Counted from the stretch's first letter, positions 42,342-55,475 are shown. The stretch: 64,000 nt of DNA from Gongronella butleri (GCA_025201375.1 JAIWZP010000027.1:1-64000), one strand, 5' to 3'. The notes: a model not told the origin generated them from the letters alone. Program-made: numbers and translations.

Positions 42342-44365
42342 ATGGGCGTCAAGCTGCCATTCCGCTTCAACAGCCCCTTGTTCCAAGTCTTCTTGGTGGG
42401 TTTCATCTGCTTCTGTTGCCCAGGTACGCCGAGAATAATGAAATCGAGGAATTACCCCTGAAACTGACTCGATTTTCCGCATTGCTCCCCGCTCTCCCTC
42501 CTCTTTTTATTTTTTGTATAGGCATGGTAAGCTATTCCCCCTTTTCCCATTGACCTTGTTACTGGCACAAAGGCGCCAATTGCTCATTTTTTGCTTTTTT
42601 TTTTTTTTGATTAGTACAATGCGCTGACGGGCATGGGTGGCGTCGGCAAGGCCGATACCAAGACTGCTGATGACTCGAACACTGCCCTGTCGGCCCTGTT
42701 TGTCGTGTTCTCCGCGCTGGGCGCGCCCATGTACGTTTCAAATGATGCCCAAGCGCTCGGTTGATGACATGGACCATTCACTCGCCACTCTTCTTTCTTT
42801 CTTTTTTTTTTTTTTTTTCTGTCGGTGCCCACAGCTTCAATATTCTTGGTATTCGTGTGCTCATCCCTGCTGGTCTGACCTATGTGCTCTTTGTCGGCTC
42901 GTTCTTGACGGACAATGTTGGCTTCAACATCTTTGCTGGCTGTATGCTGGGTATTGGCGCTGGTTGTTTGTAAGTTTGCACATTCGCATTTGGAAAAAAG
43001 CGCGTCATTCATCTTTTTTTGTACATTTTTTTTGTTTCGTCTAGGTGGACCGCTCAAGGTTCGATCATGATGTCGTAAGTCGCGAATTGACTCCCTTTTT
43101 CCATGATATCCTTAGCTTATTTTTTTTTGTTCCCTAGGTACCCCGAAGAGAAGAACAAGGGCCTTGCCTTTGCCATTTTCTGGATGATCTTTAACTTGTA
43201 AAGCGATGAAATGCACGATAACCAACTTTGTCACGTGTGACAAACTCAATTGCCTTTTTTTTTTTCTGTTTACAGGGGTGGCACTGTTGGTGGTGCCATT
43301 GCCCTGGGCAACGAGTGGGGTAGCGGTGGCGAGGCCAATCAAGTCAACACTGGCACATACATTGGCTTCATTGTGATCATGGCCTTTGGCGCATTCCTTG
43401 CTATTACACTTTTGCCCGCCAAAAAGGTGCTTCGCGACGACGGCACGCCCGTGTCGCTGCACAAGTACTCCAACTGGAAGCGTGAGACCGTGGAGATTCT
43501 CAAGCTGATTATGGACTGGCGCATGATTGTCCTTATCCCGCTCATGTTCTCCAGCAACATGTTCTACACGTACCAGCAGCAAGACTACAATGCCGGTCTC
43601 TTCAACATCCGTGGCCGTGCGCTCAACAACATGCTCTACTGGTTCATGCAGATTGTCGGCTCCTTCTTGTTTGGCCGTCTCATGGATTGGGAACGCCTTG
43701 GTAACCGCCGCACCCGTGGCTACATTGGCGGCGCCACCGTCCTCGTCGTCATGGCCGTCCTCTGGATCGGTGGTATCGTTGTCCAACAGCGCTACACCCG
43801 CGAATCCGTCGCCGACCCCAGCTTTGTCAAGATTGATCCCCTGGATCCCGGCTATGGCGGTCTCCTTGCCCTGTACTTCCTCTGGGGCATGGGCGATTCG
43901 ATCTATCAAGGCTACATATACTGGCTTCTCGGCGCCATGTGTAAGAAAGAAAGAAAAAACGCAAAAGAAGTGCAAAAAAAAGCAGGAAAACAAGCACATC
44001 CAATTGACACGTCATTTCTTTTTTTCATTTTTTTTCTCCCTCCAGCTAACGATTCTGAGCGCTGCGCGCGTTATGCCGGTTTCTACAAGATGGTTCAAAA
44101 CTTGGGCAACATTTGCGCTGCGCAAGTTGATGCGCACAAGACTGCTTACATGTCCACGCTGATTATGAACTTTGTGTTCAACGTTGTTGGTCTTTTGCTT
44201 GCTTTCATTGTGGCATACACTATCCCTGACGTCACCGTCGAGGAGATTGACAATCTCGAAGGCGACCAAAAGGAAATCGTGTTGGTCGGTGGCCACTTGG
44301 ACGAGAAGGACCAGCACGTGCTTGCAGACCAACATGTGGCGGCCAAGACCGAAGCCGAGCCTTGA
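42342..44365 (+). CDS. UNC93-like major facilitator membrane protein
   Basis: Predicted multi-pass membrane transporter of the MFS/UNC93 group; fungal members are uncharacterised and the substrate is unknown. Eight exons: 42342..42423, 42522..42526, 42615..42730, 42835..42969, 43045..43074, 43138..43197, 43276..43940 and 44046..44365, giving 470 residues. Exon 2 is only 5 nt; joining it yields CCPGMYNALTGMGG, the diagnostic UNC93 motif after the first membrane helix, so the micro-exon is well supported. Ten to twelve hydrophobic segments follow (for example ILGIRVLIPAGLTYVLFVGS, NIFAGCMLGIGAGCLWTAQGSIM, VNTGTYIGFIVIMAFGAFL and LIMNFVFNVVGLLLAFIVAY). The C-terminal tail is acidic and cytosolic. 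The conserved WLLGAMSNDSERCARYAGFYK spans the last intron. Confidence 0.9.
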
Positions 44366-45164
44366 TCGCCTTTCACTTTTTTTTTTTTTCCTGTCTCTTT
44401 TTTTTTTATGATATTTCCCTTACGTATTTAAGTAAATAATTTTTATTTTACGCCTTGTTCTGGAGGGAGACTATGTAGCCCATTTTTTGAATTTTTACTT
44501 TTAATAGCAAAAAAGGGTCCTTTCCACGAGAAAAAGGGGTCGACCCTGCTTGCCTTGTTTCACAAGAGCCAAAAGCTGGACCCTTAAGTCACTGTAAAAG
44601 TGGGGCAACGTGGGCTTCCAAAGATCGCTATTGGAGAAAGTGTCGATTTTGTGGTAAATCATTTTACCTGGCGACCGGATTCCCATGAGTGTTCGTTTTC
44701 CAACGTCTAGTGGAAAGGGCTATGGACACACATCACGTACATGCACTGGACAATCGACTTTACAAAGCGTTTTTGGCATGATTAGCTAGTAAACACTTAA
44801 AATTGCGGTTTGCTGGTCACATCTTACCCGACGGTAGACTTCAATATCTCAAACTTTGTAAAGCGTGACAAATGACTACAAAGTACCACTGGTCCAAATC
44901 TGACAAGGATCGAGTCGCTGTAACAACTGCAATCTTGAATTGATCGCTTTTGCATATTTAAAACCTTGACCCTCACTGACTGAGCTGATGTGCTTGAGAG
45001 CGTACTATGTACGTTATGGCCTTTGATTGTGATAATTGTGCGTGATGCAATAGCAAACGGAAATTAATCGGATGGTTGTTGCAAATTCGCAAAAAAAAGC
45101 ATTTTTAGCGCATTTTTGATCGATTTGCACCGAAACACGATCCTATAAGCAAGTAATGGTCTGA
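44366..45164. other. 3' flank and AT-rich spacer
   Basis: Poly-pyrimidine and an AAATAAT-type end region after the UNC93-like gene, then AT-rich sequence without a gene. Confidence 0.45.
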
Positions 45165-45905
45165 ACCGATTATTCAAAGGCCACTCGTTCAAATGAGCCT
45201 ATTTTCGCGGCACTGTGGCCAGTGAATGGCGCACAATCACGATTAGGAAAAATCAATGAAATCACGGATTTTTCAAGGGGTGCAGTCGAAGATTTGAAAA
45301 TGAAGAAATTTGAGTCCTCAGATTGCCACGCCATTCAACCATATGGTACGGGCGCTGTAGTAACGGACAATGACGCGAAAAATTCAGGGGTCCATCGACT
45401 ACTTTTGACGTAAAACGCGATTTGCTGCGTTTGAAAGACACAAGGCGAACTCGACGAGTTTTGACCGCAGCACCTGGAAACCTGTATCATTAGAACAAGC
45501 GCAGCGTGCTGCGTCCGTGAGCATTGGTGATCAGTGGAACGAGGGCGTTCCGGTGGAATGGGTACCAAAAATGCAACACCGCCAATTTTTCAACGCGTGA
45601 AAACCCACCTTGGTTCTCAATGTCAGACATGTTTGTTCCGCATCAAATTCACGCACCCGTGGCTTCTGCTGCCTGTGGATGCGACGGCGCGGCTTTGTGA
45701 CGCGTTCCCGCTGCACAATTCGCGTGAAAAGTAAAATCGAAAATCCCAGGATTCTCGGCAATGACCAGATAGAATGTGCTCATTTTTGACGTTTTTGTAG
45801 TTTTCGTCTACGGGTGCATCTTCTGTGCTAGTTTGGCCTGATTCTGAGGATCTAAATTTTTCGATTTGGGTTTGGGCGCCCGTCACGACCCAAACTTTTG
45901 ACTGG
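45165..45905. repeat. Single copy of repeat family R2
   Basis: Diverged homologue of the left arm at 18280-19082 in the same orientation: CACTCGTTCAAATGAGCC, TTTGAAAATGAAGAAATT followed by CCTCAGATTGCCACGCCATT, and near the end GATTTGGGTTTGGGCGCC. No paired inverted arm is seen here. Confidence 0.6.
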
Positions 45906-46549
45906 GATGGACAGCCACAAGATGGCTCCCTGTTGGGGTTCCTGCTTCCGTCATCACAATGAAACGCGTTTTAGGGGCTTTGTCATGATTGGCTCGCGAG
46001 TAGCAATCGATCGCATTTGTTAAAAACGACTTTTTAACGACTTTTTAACCATTCAAATTCCTATACAAGGTTGTTTCTCCTGTCAGATGCGTCTTTTGGG
46101 AATAAAAACGAAGTGTTCAAGAGGCATTATCAGTAGCATAGAAAATCGCGCTTTGGGGTGCACTTTTGGTCAAATATGATGATGCTTTGCGATGGTGGGA
46201 AGTGATGCGCAGCAACAATGCGTTTACAAAAGTGAAATCAAGTCGTATTGAGGTGACTCGTGGTCATGTCTCGGCAATGCTGCGTGTCAATGTCAAGAAA
46301 AAGGGTCCTTTTTGACCGCCGACGACCGTTTTCATGCGTTCTGTTTTCCTCTTGCCTTTTTGAGACACGCTGGGTTTTAAATTAAGAAGAGACACCTGCC
46401 CTTTTGTTCCCTCGAAACCGTCTCAGCGGCTCTCTTTCTCTTTCTTTCCTCTGTTGCCTCGACCCCTTTTGACCTTTGAACCACTTGTTTCACTTTTTGG
46501 ACGAGACACCGCCCTCCCCTTGTTTCTCTTTTTTTTTTAACCTATACCA
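45906..46549. other. Upstream region of the formin gene
   Basis: The last 150 bases are strongly pyrimidine-rich on the coding strand. No gene is seen. Confidence 0.5.
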
Positions 46550-49500
46550 ATGGCGCTCTTCTCGAACCTTGGCGGCAAGAGGAAAAAGAAGCCGTATCGT
46601 CCCGCGCCCCCTCCGCCGCTGCTGTCGCAGCAATACGCCATGTCGCCACCCGTGCAGTCGCCAATGTCGCCGTCATACCATGACCCGCGCTACGACGTGC
46701 AGTCGTCCACTAGCAGCGATTCTAATTTGGGTAAGGCGTGCTTGTATTTTCCCTAGTTGTTACAGCGTCAATTCATGGTTTTTATTTTTAACTTTTTTAC
46801 AAGGCGGCGATGATTTTCGGCAAGGCAGTCGCCCTCCAGATAAGGAGGTGGAGCGCTTGTTCCAAGAAGCAGCTGTAGGTTGATGGAGCCCGTGCATTGG
46901 CTCAGAAAAACAAAGGAGCAATTGCCGTGCGAGTGTGTCACACGGCAAAAATGGGATTTTTTTTATATTTTTCTGCTACGGCCAGGTCAACTTTTCACAC
47001 ACCCTTTTTTTTTTTCTCATGATAGGTGCGACTTGACCTGAAATTGAACGACGACGCGATGCTGCGGGACCTTTCCATCGACAAAAAGTGGTGGATTTTA
47101 TGCCATGAGGGCCAATTGACGCAATTCAGCGTGCCTTCGCCTTCGCCGCAGCCTGAAACGCGTGGGGGTTCGTCCTCGTTTGCGCGCAGCAGCTTCAGCA
47201 GCAGCCGAGCGTCAAATAGCACACGATTGCCGCAAATGGGCAAGCTGGGCTCTTACCGCAAGGGCTCCATTGCCAATTTGCGCTCGGCAGCGCATCAAGA
47301 CGATACCCCGGCCTATTACATCCACCTCTTTAGCCGCAAGAAACTCGTGTCGGTCAAGTTGGTGCGCGACTTGGCCGTCCGTTTGCGCACCATGCCCATG
47401 GAGTAACGCAAAAATGAGCTCATTTGTGCTCCCGGAGCCCATTTCTAACGTGCCTTTTCCTGTTTCATAGTTGGGTGCATCAATTCATCGATCAGCGGGG
47501 CATCCAGGCCCTTGTCGCGTGTTTGGAAAAAGTGCAGCAAGGAGATCCTAGGTTTGGAAAGAAAACGAGATGAAATGACGTCCTTTTGTTTACACCATCT
47601 TTCTGCTTTATTATTATTATTATTATTCGTCATGCTAGTGAGATGGCGTCGCTTGAGATGGAGCTTGTCAAGTGCCTCAAAACATTGGTGAACAACATGG
47701 TAAAAAAAAAACAAGAACAACAAGGAAAGTGCACATGATGTCGATCAACGCGCCTGACACGCTTTTTTTTATTTCTCCATTTTTTTTTTTTGCAGCATGG
47801 CATAAAGGCTGTTTTGAACGACGGTGTGTGCATTGATGTGCTGACGCGGTCAATTCTTTCACCATGGCTTACGACGCGTCGCATGGTGTGCGACACGCTC
47901 ACACTATTTTGCTATTGCCAGCCGCCCATTGGCCACACCATGGTGTTGCAAGCGCTCGATGCTCTCAGCCTAGACCCACACGAGTGTCCGTTTCAAGCGT
48001 GGTTGCGCACCTTTCATCACAGCTTGCTTGACAAAATCGAGGAACAGCACGAAACAGGCACTCAAGACATGCAATTGCAAGAGTATGCGGTAAGAACTCG
48101 GTTTTTTTTTTTTATTATGTTTTTAGCATTTCTCACTCTTTTTTTTCGCTTTAGCTGGCCAATGTGTTTTTGATCAGTGCGCTTGTAGATGCGGACAATG
48201 TGGAAGATCAGGAGCGACGATTGATGCTGCGGCAGCAAATGTACCAGAGCGATCTGGACACGATTCTCACTGATCTCACGCAACTGCACAACGAATCGAT
48301 CCAAACGAAAATCCGCGAATTTCGGCATTGGGACGAAAAAGACGCGGAATCGGTTTATGGCGATTCTGTGGTGTTCAATGTGCACGAGCCAATGGGCATG
48401 GTGGAGGCGCTCATTCCGCATCTCGTGGGCACCAAGGCGTACACGTCGTTCCAAGGCATCCTTTATCACCTGCTGCAGATGCACGACGATTCGAATGCGC
48501 GAAATCATTATTTCAAGCTAATTGAGACGCTTGTGACGCAGGTTGTGCAGGAACGCAAAGGCACTTCGACGTCCGACTCGTTTGCAGACCAGTATGGCGT
48601 GTCGATGGGCCAATTGCTCAGCAAGCTTGCGGATCACGACGAGGCCGAGCAGGTGCTCAAGGAGCTGTACGAAGAGCGTGAACGATGCGAGCAGGCCGTG
48701 CAACGTGAAGCTGAGCTTGCGTTGTTGGTGGATCGCAAGGCAGATGGCTTGGTTGGCGAATTGCGCGCGACGAATACCGCGTTGGAGCACCAGTTGCACG
48801 TTGCCAGCCAGACGCATGGTGTGTTGCAGCAACGCTTGCAAGACATGGAGTCCGAATACCAGCACACACTCGAAACCATGCATGGCCAAATGCAACGCCT
48901 CTATGACACCGTCCAACTCTTGACAAACCGCCTAAACAATAGCCAAACATCACCAGGCACACCATCAGCCAGACCTAATGCCTCGCCACAGCACCGCCAC
49001 GCATCGTGGGGCTTGAAAAAAGACGGCATCAAAATGTGGAACGTCGACGATGAACAGCAGGTATGGAAAACAGATGATTGAAAAAGAAATGGAAAAAGAA
49101 ATGGGGGAAATAATGAGAAAAAAATACAAAAACTACAAAAATGCTCACTTTTGCCCCTTGAGCAGATGCCAATGTCCCCGACCAAATCGTCGTCATCGCA
49201 CCACAGCGAATTGAAACATGCGTTTCGATCAAAATTGGCGCCATTGCTGCGCCGCTCGTCATCCAAACAACACGCTGACGCGTCCAAGCCGCCGGCACCC
49301 GACCCACTCATTGCGCCCGAGGCGTCCCAATCCACGCCATTGACGCCCTCCAAGAGCACTTTTTCATCGCCCCCGTCATCTGCATCATCCATTGCATCCC
49401 GTCGCCGCCAACGCATCTCCCGTCCAGCAAGTGAAAAGCTGCCCACGCCAATTGACACCGCCTCGCAGAGAACAGTATCCACGGGAACGTCCTCTGTCGA

Positions 49501-52500
49501 TGGCTCAGCTGCATCAGGTACAAAAAAACGAAAAAAGAAATCGAGAAAAATCGAGAAAAATGAAATTCTCACCGTTTTTTATATCATATGCCTTGCAAGG
49601 TCCAGCACCCCCTGTGCCAATTCACGATTCACCCACGTCCATTGGCCCATCCAGACGTTCTCCATCCATTGCTAGCTCGTCAAGATCATCTTTCGCCTCA
49701 CCGACAGCCAAACCAGCTGCTGAATCTTCCACGCCTAGTAAGTTCCATCATCTTTTTCTTTTTTTTTTTTTGACGCGTCGTTTTATGCGCAATCCTCGTT
49801 TTAATTTCATACACGTCATTTACACCGGCTCTTGGCGCGCGTTTTTCGCTCATTTTTTGATTTTTTTTCTTATTTTTGCAAAGATGACTCGCCAGAAAAG
49901 AGCGGCATCCCGCCACCCCCTCCGCCACCTCCTCTCATGGCCAGTATCCCCATCCCACCACCACCGCCAACTGGCAATGTCGCTCCTCCATCTGTTTCTG
50001 GCGGAATTCCCGCGCCACCCCCTCCTCCTCCACCCCCACCAGGCGTCCCTGGCGCACCGCCACCACCACCACCACCCCCTCCTCCACCCGGTATTCCAGG
50101 CGCTCCACCTCCTCCACCAGCCCCTGCGGTCGCTGCGGCAGCCACAGCGCCCGTTTCAGCCGCATACCAGCCAAAACAGAAGCTAAAATACTTTGAATGG
50201 GAGAAAATCCACCGCGTCCACACGACAAATACGGTGTGGGACCTGCTGGATTCGCGCAAGCCCACGGCATTACTTGCATCTGTAGAAAAGGACGAAAAAG
50301 ACCCACACGGCTTTGCCTCGGCAACACTCGAGTACACCCTTGCCAAAACAGGCGTCTTTGACGAGATGGAGAAAGCATTTGCCCAAAAGCCGCCATCCGC
50401 GCACACAAAGGCCGCCATCACGTCGACAAAAGCGCCGGAAATCAAGATCATCGACGCCAAAAAGGCACATTTGCTTAGTATGCCCTCCCAAAAAAAAAAA
50501 AAAAAAAAGACAATGGCAATGGATGGCTCACCTTTTATTTTAAAAAAAATGACACGCGTAGGCATCACGCTTTCACACATGAAACACTTGTCGCTTGATC
50601 AGATTCGGCAGCAATTCTTGTCCATGGATGCATCGCTCAACAATCCGGCCATTTTGACGTCACTGCTGCCCATGCTGCCCTCGCAGGACGAGGAGCGCAA
50701 ACTTGCAGACTATTTGCAAAAACCACAAGAGGAGCGCGCCAAGCTGTCGATTGCTGATCAATTCTGCCTCATGGTCGGTGGAAACAAAAAAAAAAAAAAA
50801 AAAGGAGCGAAAAGCGCGTGTTTTACTCATTTTCCCTTTTTTTATTCAGACTCTGACGATCCCACGCTTCAAAGACCGGTTAAAATGCATGATTTATCGT
50901 GCCACATTTGACGAGATTAGCCAAGACGTGAATGACAAGATGGCCATGGTTTTGCGCGCTTCGAATAGACTGTACAAGAGCGAATCCTTTATGGATCTGC
51001 TGCAGGTAACGAAAAAAAGACACGCGTCGTGCGGTCGGATGAAGTGTGGCGACCGGCAAAACGCGCCATTGAGGCAGACCTTTATTCACATTTGGCCCCT
51101 CTTATTTGTCATTGTAGTTGATTTTGCTCCTTGGCAACTTTTTAAACAGCAACAGCTTGCGCGGCGGTGCGTTTGGTGTGCGCATCCGAAGCATCAACAA
51201 AGTAAAAATCGATGCAACCAATACTTTTGGGTGCAACTCGCTCATTTTTGTTTTTTTTTTTTTCATAGCTCATTGACACCAAGGGCACGATGAACACGCC
51301 AACATTGCTCCATTTCCTGGTGACGACGGTCGAGTCCAAGTTCCCTGACACGCTCTTGTTCCTGCAGGATCTTCAGGAGTGCACGGATGCATCGCGCGGT
51401 ATGCATCATTTACCATTTGGCTAGAAAAACAGAGTCGCTGATGCCTCATTTTCTATTTTGTTTTTTCCTCGATGCGCTGTCGCGTTTAGTCTCGCTTGCG
51501 GAGCTGAGCCAAGACTTCCAAGACTTGGTGAGCGGCGAATTAACGCTTGAAAAGGAATTGGGCCGGGCAGACGCGCAGCAAGAGGCCGAGTCGGGCGATG
51601 CTTTTGCGCCGGTGATGGCGGAGTTCCATACGCACGTGCGCACGACGATGCAGCGGCTCAAGGCGGACCGCGTTACGATGAATGCCGCGTACGAGCGCGT
51701 TGTCAAGCATTTTGGCGAAAACATGGCCACCATGGGGCCCGACGAGTTTTTCTCTATCTTCAGGACCTTCCTGACCCATTGGCAGGTAAAAAAAAAAAAA
51801 AAAGAAAAGAAAAAGACAGAAGCGCACCCACGCGTGCCGCCATGCTGCCAATGTCACGCCACCAGCGCAGCTCGTTTTCCGCGTTCACACCCTTTTTTTC
51901 TCTTTTTTTTTTTTCTATTTTTTTATTTTTGTGTAGCAATGTTCGCGTGATTTGCACCAGGCGCGGCTGAAGCGCGAGCGATTGGAAGCGCACCGCAAGC
52001 AAGAGATGGAACGTATGCACCAGCGGTCGATCAAGGGCATGGACAAGTTCAAGTCGCGGCCACGCAAGACAAATGTGCTTGGTAAGATAGAAAAAAAATG
52101 GCAAAAATAAAATAATTTCGCGCTCAATTCTAATTTTTTTATAGATACGACGGTGGTCGATGGAGACGATCAGCAAGAAGTGATGGACCGACTGCTGCAA
52201 AAGCTGCGTTCGGGCACGGTGAGGCGCAGTCAGCGAGCATCCTCCGGGCAATTGGTCGTGCACGACCCATTGTCGAGCCAGGCGCAGCAATTGCTTGCGT
52301 CGATCCAAAATGAGGCTGATGATGGTGCGCCGGACGGCGACGATGACCAAGATTATGAAGACGTTGATGATCCAATCGCACACCGCCCGGGCTCCGCGCT
52401 GCTGCATGTTACCCCGTCGTACGGGTCGCTCAAAAGCATCAAGGCGCGCCATCTCAAGACCCGTCGCGCAAAAAAGGCCGTGGACCGCTCATTCAAGACA

Positions 52501-52512
52501 CGCAAGCGATGA
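46550..52512 (+). CDS. Diaphanous-related formin
   Basis: Nucleates and elongates unbranched actin filaments at sites of polar growth and septation. Seventeen exons (46550..46730, 46804..46874, 47026..47402, 47471..47551, 47639..47699, 47796..48089, 48155..49060, 49166..49517, 49600..49737, 49884..50477, 50562..50773, 50850..51005, 51118..51201, 51269..51398, 51490..51785, 51937..52081, 52145..52512) give 1,481 residues in frame. Order: basic N-terminus; Rho-binding GBD with LRDLSIDKKWWILCHEGQ (about 90-115); armadillo DID/FH3 (about 220-500, VHQFIDQRGIQAL, MVLQALDAL); a coiled coil near 540-650; serine-rich linker; FH1 with several proline runs (about 825-905); FH2 (about 912-1300) with LKYFEWEKI, LILLLGNFLNSNSLRGGAFG and LHFLVTTVESKFPD; basic DAD-like tail (KTRRAKKAVDRSFKTRKR). 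The Rho-binding and tail parts suggest autoinhibition released by a Rho GTPase. Confidence 0.93.
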
Positions 52513-52810
52513 TGTTGATTCTTTTAGATGTTTGCTTTATACCCACGTTTTTACATTTGATCATAAAAATCATGACAATGCACAAAACAACCAACTTCTT
52601 GGCAAGGGCGCTCGCTGTGGCTCGCTTGACGGCGGGGTTTGAATCCCCAAAGAAAGCGGGAAGCGGTGTTTTTGGTGGCCTTTTTTGCCTCCTTTTTTTT
52701 TTCCTCTTTTTCTCTTTCTTTGTTCTTGTTGCTGCCCCCTTTTTTTCCTCTTTCTCTTTCTTCTCTCGCACTACACGCACGTCCTTCCCCCTTGACTTTT
52801 TTTCAGAAAC
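52513..52810. other. Gap between formin and gp78-like genes
   Basis: About 300 bases. A GGGGTTTGAATCCCC stretch near 52635 looks like a tRNA T-arm, but no complete cloverleaf can be drawn. The second half is a pyrimidine-rich leader for the next gene. Confidence 0.45.
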
Positions 52811-54617
52811 ATGGGGTATGGAGTGCCTGCCTATGTGTCTCTGTCTCTTTTAATGTTTACTATTGCGTTTCTGTTCACGCTAAAGTCGTTTCTCGAATCG
52901 GATATCAAAAAGAGCGTTTACGAGCACACTGACCTGGACACTCCCTCTTTGGACCTGCTGGCCTCCTGGGTCTACCATCCCTACTATCGACAACCCCATT
53001 TTCCTCTCTATACCAGCTATGTCGGCGCATTTATCGCCTTTGTCGAGTCTCAAAAGCTGGCGCTCTTGGTAAAGAAAAAAAAAAAAAAAAGAGAAAAAGG
53101 ACCAATTGGGCTTGTTCTTTTCCCTCTTGCTCAATGGACTCACATGACGTGTTTATGTTTCTTTTTGTCGTCGTTGTCCTGGGATGTGCCAGTTTCACGT
53201 GAACATGCCGATTTGTTGTGCCATCTTATTGGGTCAATTGATCATCAAGACGGTCTTTGGGCAATTGTGGCTCTCGGAAAGCCAGGTAAGAGCAAAAGAA
53301 AAATGGAAATGGGAGCAAATGACAGCGAAGAGCCATCGTTTTCTCTTTGTTTCACGCTGACCGTTGCATTTTTTTTTTTTTTGAACATTGTAGCACATGT
53401 ACGATCGAATGCTGAATTTCCTGCTCTTTAAAGTGATTTTCATTGGTGCTGTCATGGAACCGGTTTGGCGCCATATTTTACGCCTTTCTCTTTGGATCGG
53501 CGTCCTCGGCTTTATCCGCATCTTTAGCCTGCTTAGCCGCGATCGATTTGAAAATGTAAGCGTGCAATTGGATCTTTTTAGGGGGGAGGGAGGGGGGAAT
53601 TGAGAACAGTGACAGCTCACTCATGCATATTTTTTTTTTGTCCATTTAGCTTGCGACGGTGTCACAGAGCCCGCCACAGGCGTATTACAAGATCACGATG
53701 CTTCTCCTGACACTCTTTGTAGGCAACATCGTCTGGTACGGCGGCAGCCTGATCATGTTCCCGAGCGCCACCACGTTTCTCACGCTGGAGGTATGAAAAA
53801 AAGACGAGAAAAACCGACGCGTCGCGTTCCTTTTGCCCATTTCATTTTTTTTTCTAGTTTCTGCCTGTGGCTCTGGACACGACGCAGGTGCTAACCAAGT
53901 ATTTGGCATATCTGCTGGATCAATGGCGAGAACAGGGCTTTGAGAGCCAGCGGTGGATCAATTACTATGTCGAGATCAGCACCGATGTGCTCATCCTGGC
54001 GTGTACATTGCTGCAATATCTGCAATTGATGGTAAGGCGTGAGAACGAGGGCAATTGACACGCTTTTGGACGTGTCCATGGCCGTCACTCACTTTTTATT
54101 TCCTTTTTTTTCCTTTTTACCAGTGGATGCATGGGATTTCGTTTGGTCTTGTGGACATTGTGTTGTTTCTGAATGTGCGCAGCGTGTTTAAGAACCTACA
54201 CAGCAAGATTGTGATGCACCGCGAGAGATGGCGCGCCATGTCGTACGTCCAAAGCCACTATGTGAACGCGACGCAAGACGAATTGGACCAGTACGACGAC
54301 GACTGTGCCATTTGCCGCGACGAGCTCAAAGTGGCGAAGAAGCTGGCGTGTGGGCATCTGTTTCACCTGTAAGTTTTGTGGGGAACGAGGTGGGACGAGA
54401 GGCTGATTTCGTGTTTTTTATTTATTTCTATTTTGCCCAATGTAGCCATTGCTTGCACTCTTGGATCCAGCATCACATTTCCAAGCCGACGTGTCCCACG
54501 TGCCGCCGATCCTTGTCGCCGTCACCAAAGGACCCGCCGTCCCCCGTGTCGCCGTCTTTGTCGCCAACACCGGCCAATGCGTCGACCTCTTGCTACCGTG
54601 CGGCCGTGATATCCTGA
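52811..54617 (+). CDS. gp78/AMFR- and HRD1-like membrane RING E3 ubiquitin ligase
   Basis: ER-membrane ubiquitin ligase of the ER-associated degradation pathway. Exons are 52811..53068, 53193..53285, 53394..53555, 53650..53790, 53858..54031, 54124..54368 and 54446..54617, giving 414 residues. Residues 1-305 hold about six hydrophobic segments (VSLSLLMFTIAFLFTL, ICCAILLGQLIIKTVF, LLFKVIFIGAVMEPVW, MLLLTLFVGNIVWYGGSLIM, LILACTLLQYLQL and FGLVDIVLFLNV). A RING-H2 finger follows with ligands C337, C340, C352, H354, H357, C360, C374 and C377 (CAIC, CGHLFHLHC, CPTC). The sequence ahead of the RING and the RING itself resemble AMFR/gp78 more than Hrd1. There is no CUE domain or other long cytosolic tail; the chain ends about 35 residues after the RING in a proline/serine run. 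Shorter than both families' usual 600 residues. Confidence 0.88.
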
Positions 54618-54927
54618 TGGGACGCGCCTAGCGTTACCCCCATCGCATTTTCCCTCAACCCTACTCTTTGCCAATTGTACACCGCTATCGATACCCCAAT
54701 TATCTGATTCTCTTGCTTTTACTTTACTTTTTTGCCAATTTGCTCCCCTTTCTAGTCTTTTTGCCCATTGATGTCATTCAAACATGGTTTTTTAATTCGG
54801 AAATTCTATTACACGATGGATCGGATATGCACAGAGGAGGAGAAGGGAAAACAGGTGGAGAAAAAAAGTGGGAGATGGGCGTGAAATCGCACAAAAAACG
54901 GGCGTTTCTGTCATTGGAAGGTCGCTT

Positions 54928-54953
54928 TTATTGACCAGGGGGTGCCATCTGGC

Positions 54954-54985
<32 letters not shown>

Positions 54986-55475
54986 AGGGATCCATGGTGA
55001 GCCATTGAGCCTCGTTTTTCATCACGAATGGTCGATTTTTATGCTTACCTGCTGGCTGAGCTCGGCAAAACGAGCACCCACACGCTCAGAGTGCTTCAAG
55101 AACTTGTCAGCGCACTTGTTCACGCAAGTTTCCTATGTAAACACACGGAAAAATGAGCCATTGATGCGTCAATTTCGCTAAAAAAACGAACCTCCTTGCC
55201 GGTGATAGACTTGGTGGTAAAATCGTTGGCACAGTCGTCAAAGCAGCGCTGCACCAAGCTGCTGTAAAGGCGCAAAAAGTCCTTCATCTATGGGGGGGGC
55301 GAGAGCAACGGAAGCGATGTCAGTGTCAAAAAGGCGTTCCATGCGCACGTCAAATCGCTCAAAAACAGCAAAACTAACTCAAGTTCGCGCTTTTTCAGCA
55401 ATTGTTTACCTGCTTGTGCTCAATCATGGCAGCGATTTGGGCCTGTTCGGCTTGGTTGAAGCGAGAAAAATCCAT
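54928..55475 (-). CDS. TIM9: Mitochondrial import chaperone Tim9
   Basis: Small Tim protein of the intermembrane space; with Tim10 it escorts hydrophobic proteins to the inner membrane. Exons are 55475..55410, 55287..55192, 55132..55049 and 54948..54928, giving 88 residues, the normal Tim9 size. The start [13 protein letters not shown], then [21 protein letters not shown] and [19 protein letters not shown] are diagnostic. The twin CX3C motifs are at C37/C41 and C57/C61, which form the two disulfides through the Mia40 pathway; no cleavable presequence is present. The last exon encodes only MAPPGQ and the stop. One donor is GTTCGT rather than GTAAG. The gene is convergent with the gp78-like gene. 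Confidence 0.95.

Noticed and set aside
49392..50186. 264-codon frame across formin exons 8-10
   Set aside because: Alternative-frame shadow that runs through introns; the proline-coded FH1 frame is the real one.
52590..52665. tRNA with a GGGGTTTGAATCCCC T-arm
   Set aside because: The T-loop has a mismatch to the consensus, the body is too short and the acceptor stem does not pair.
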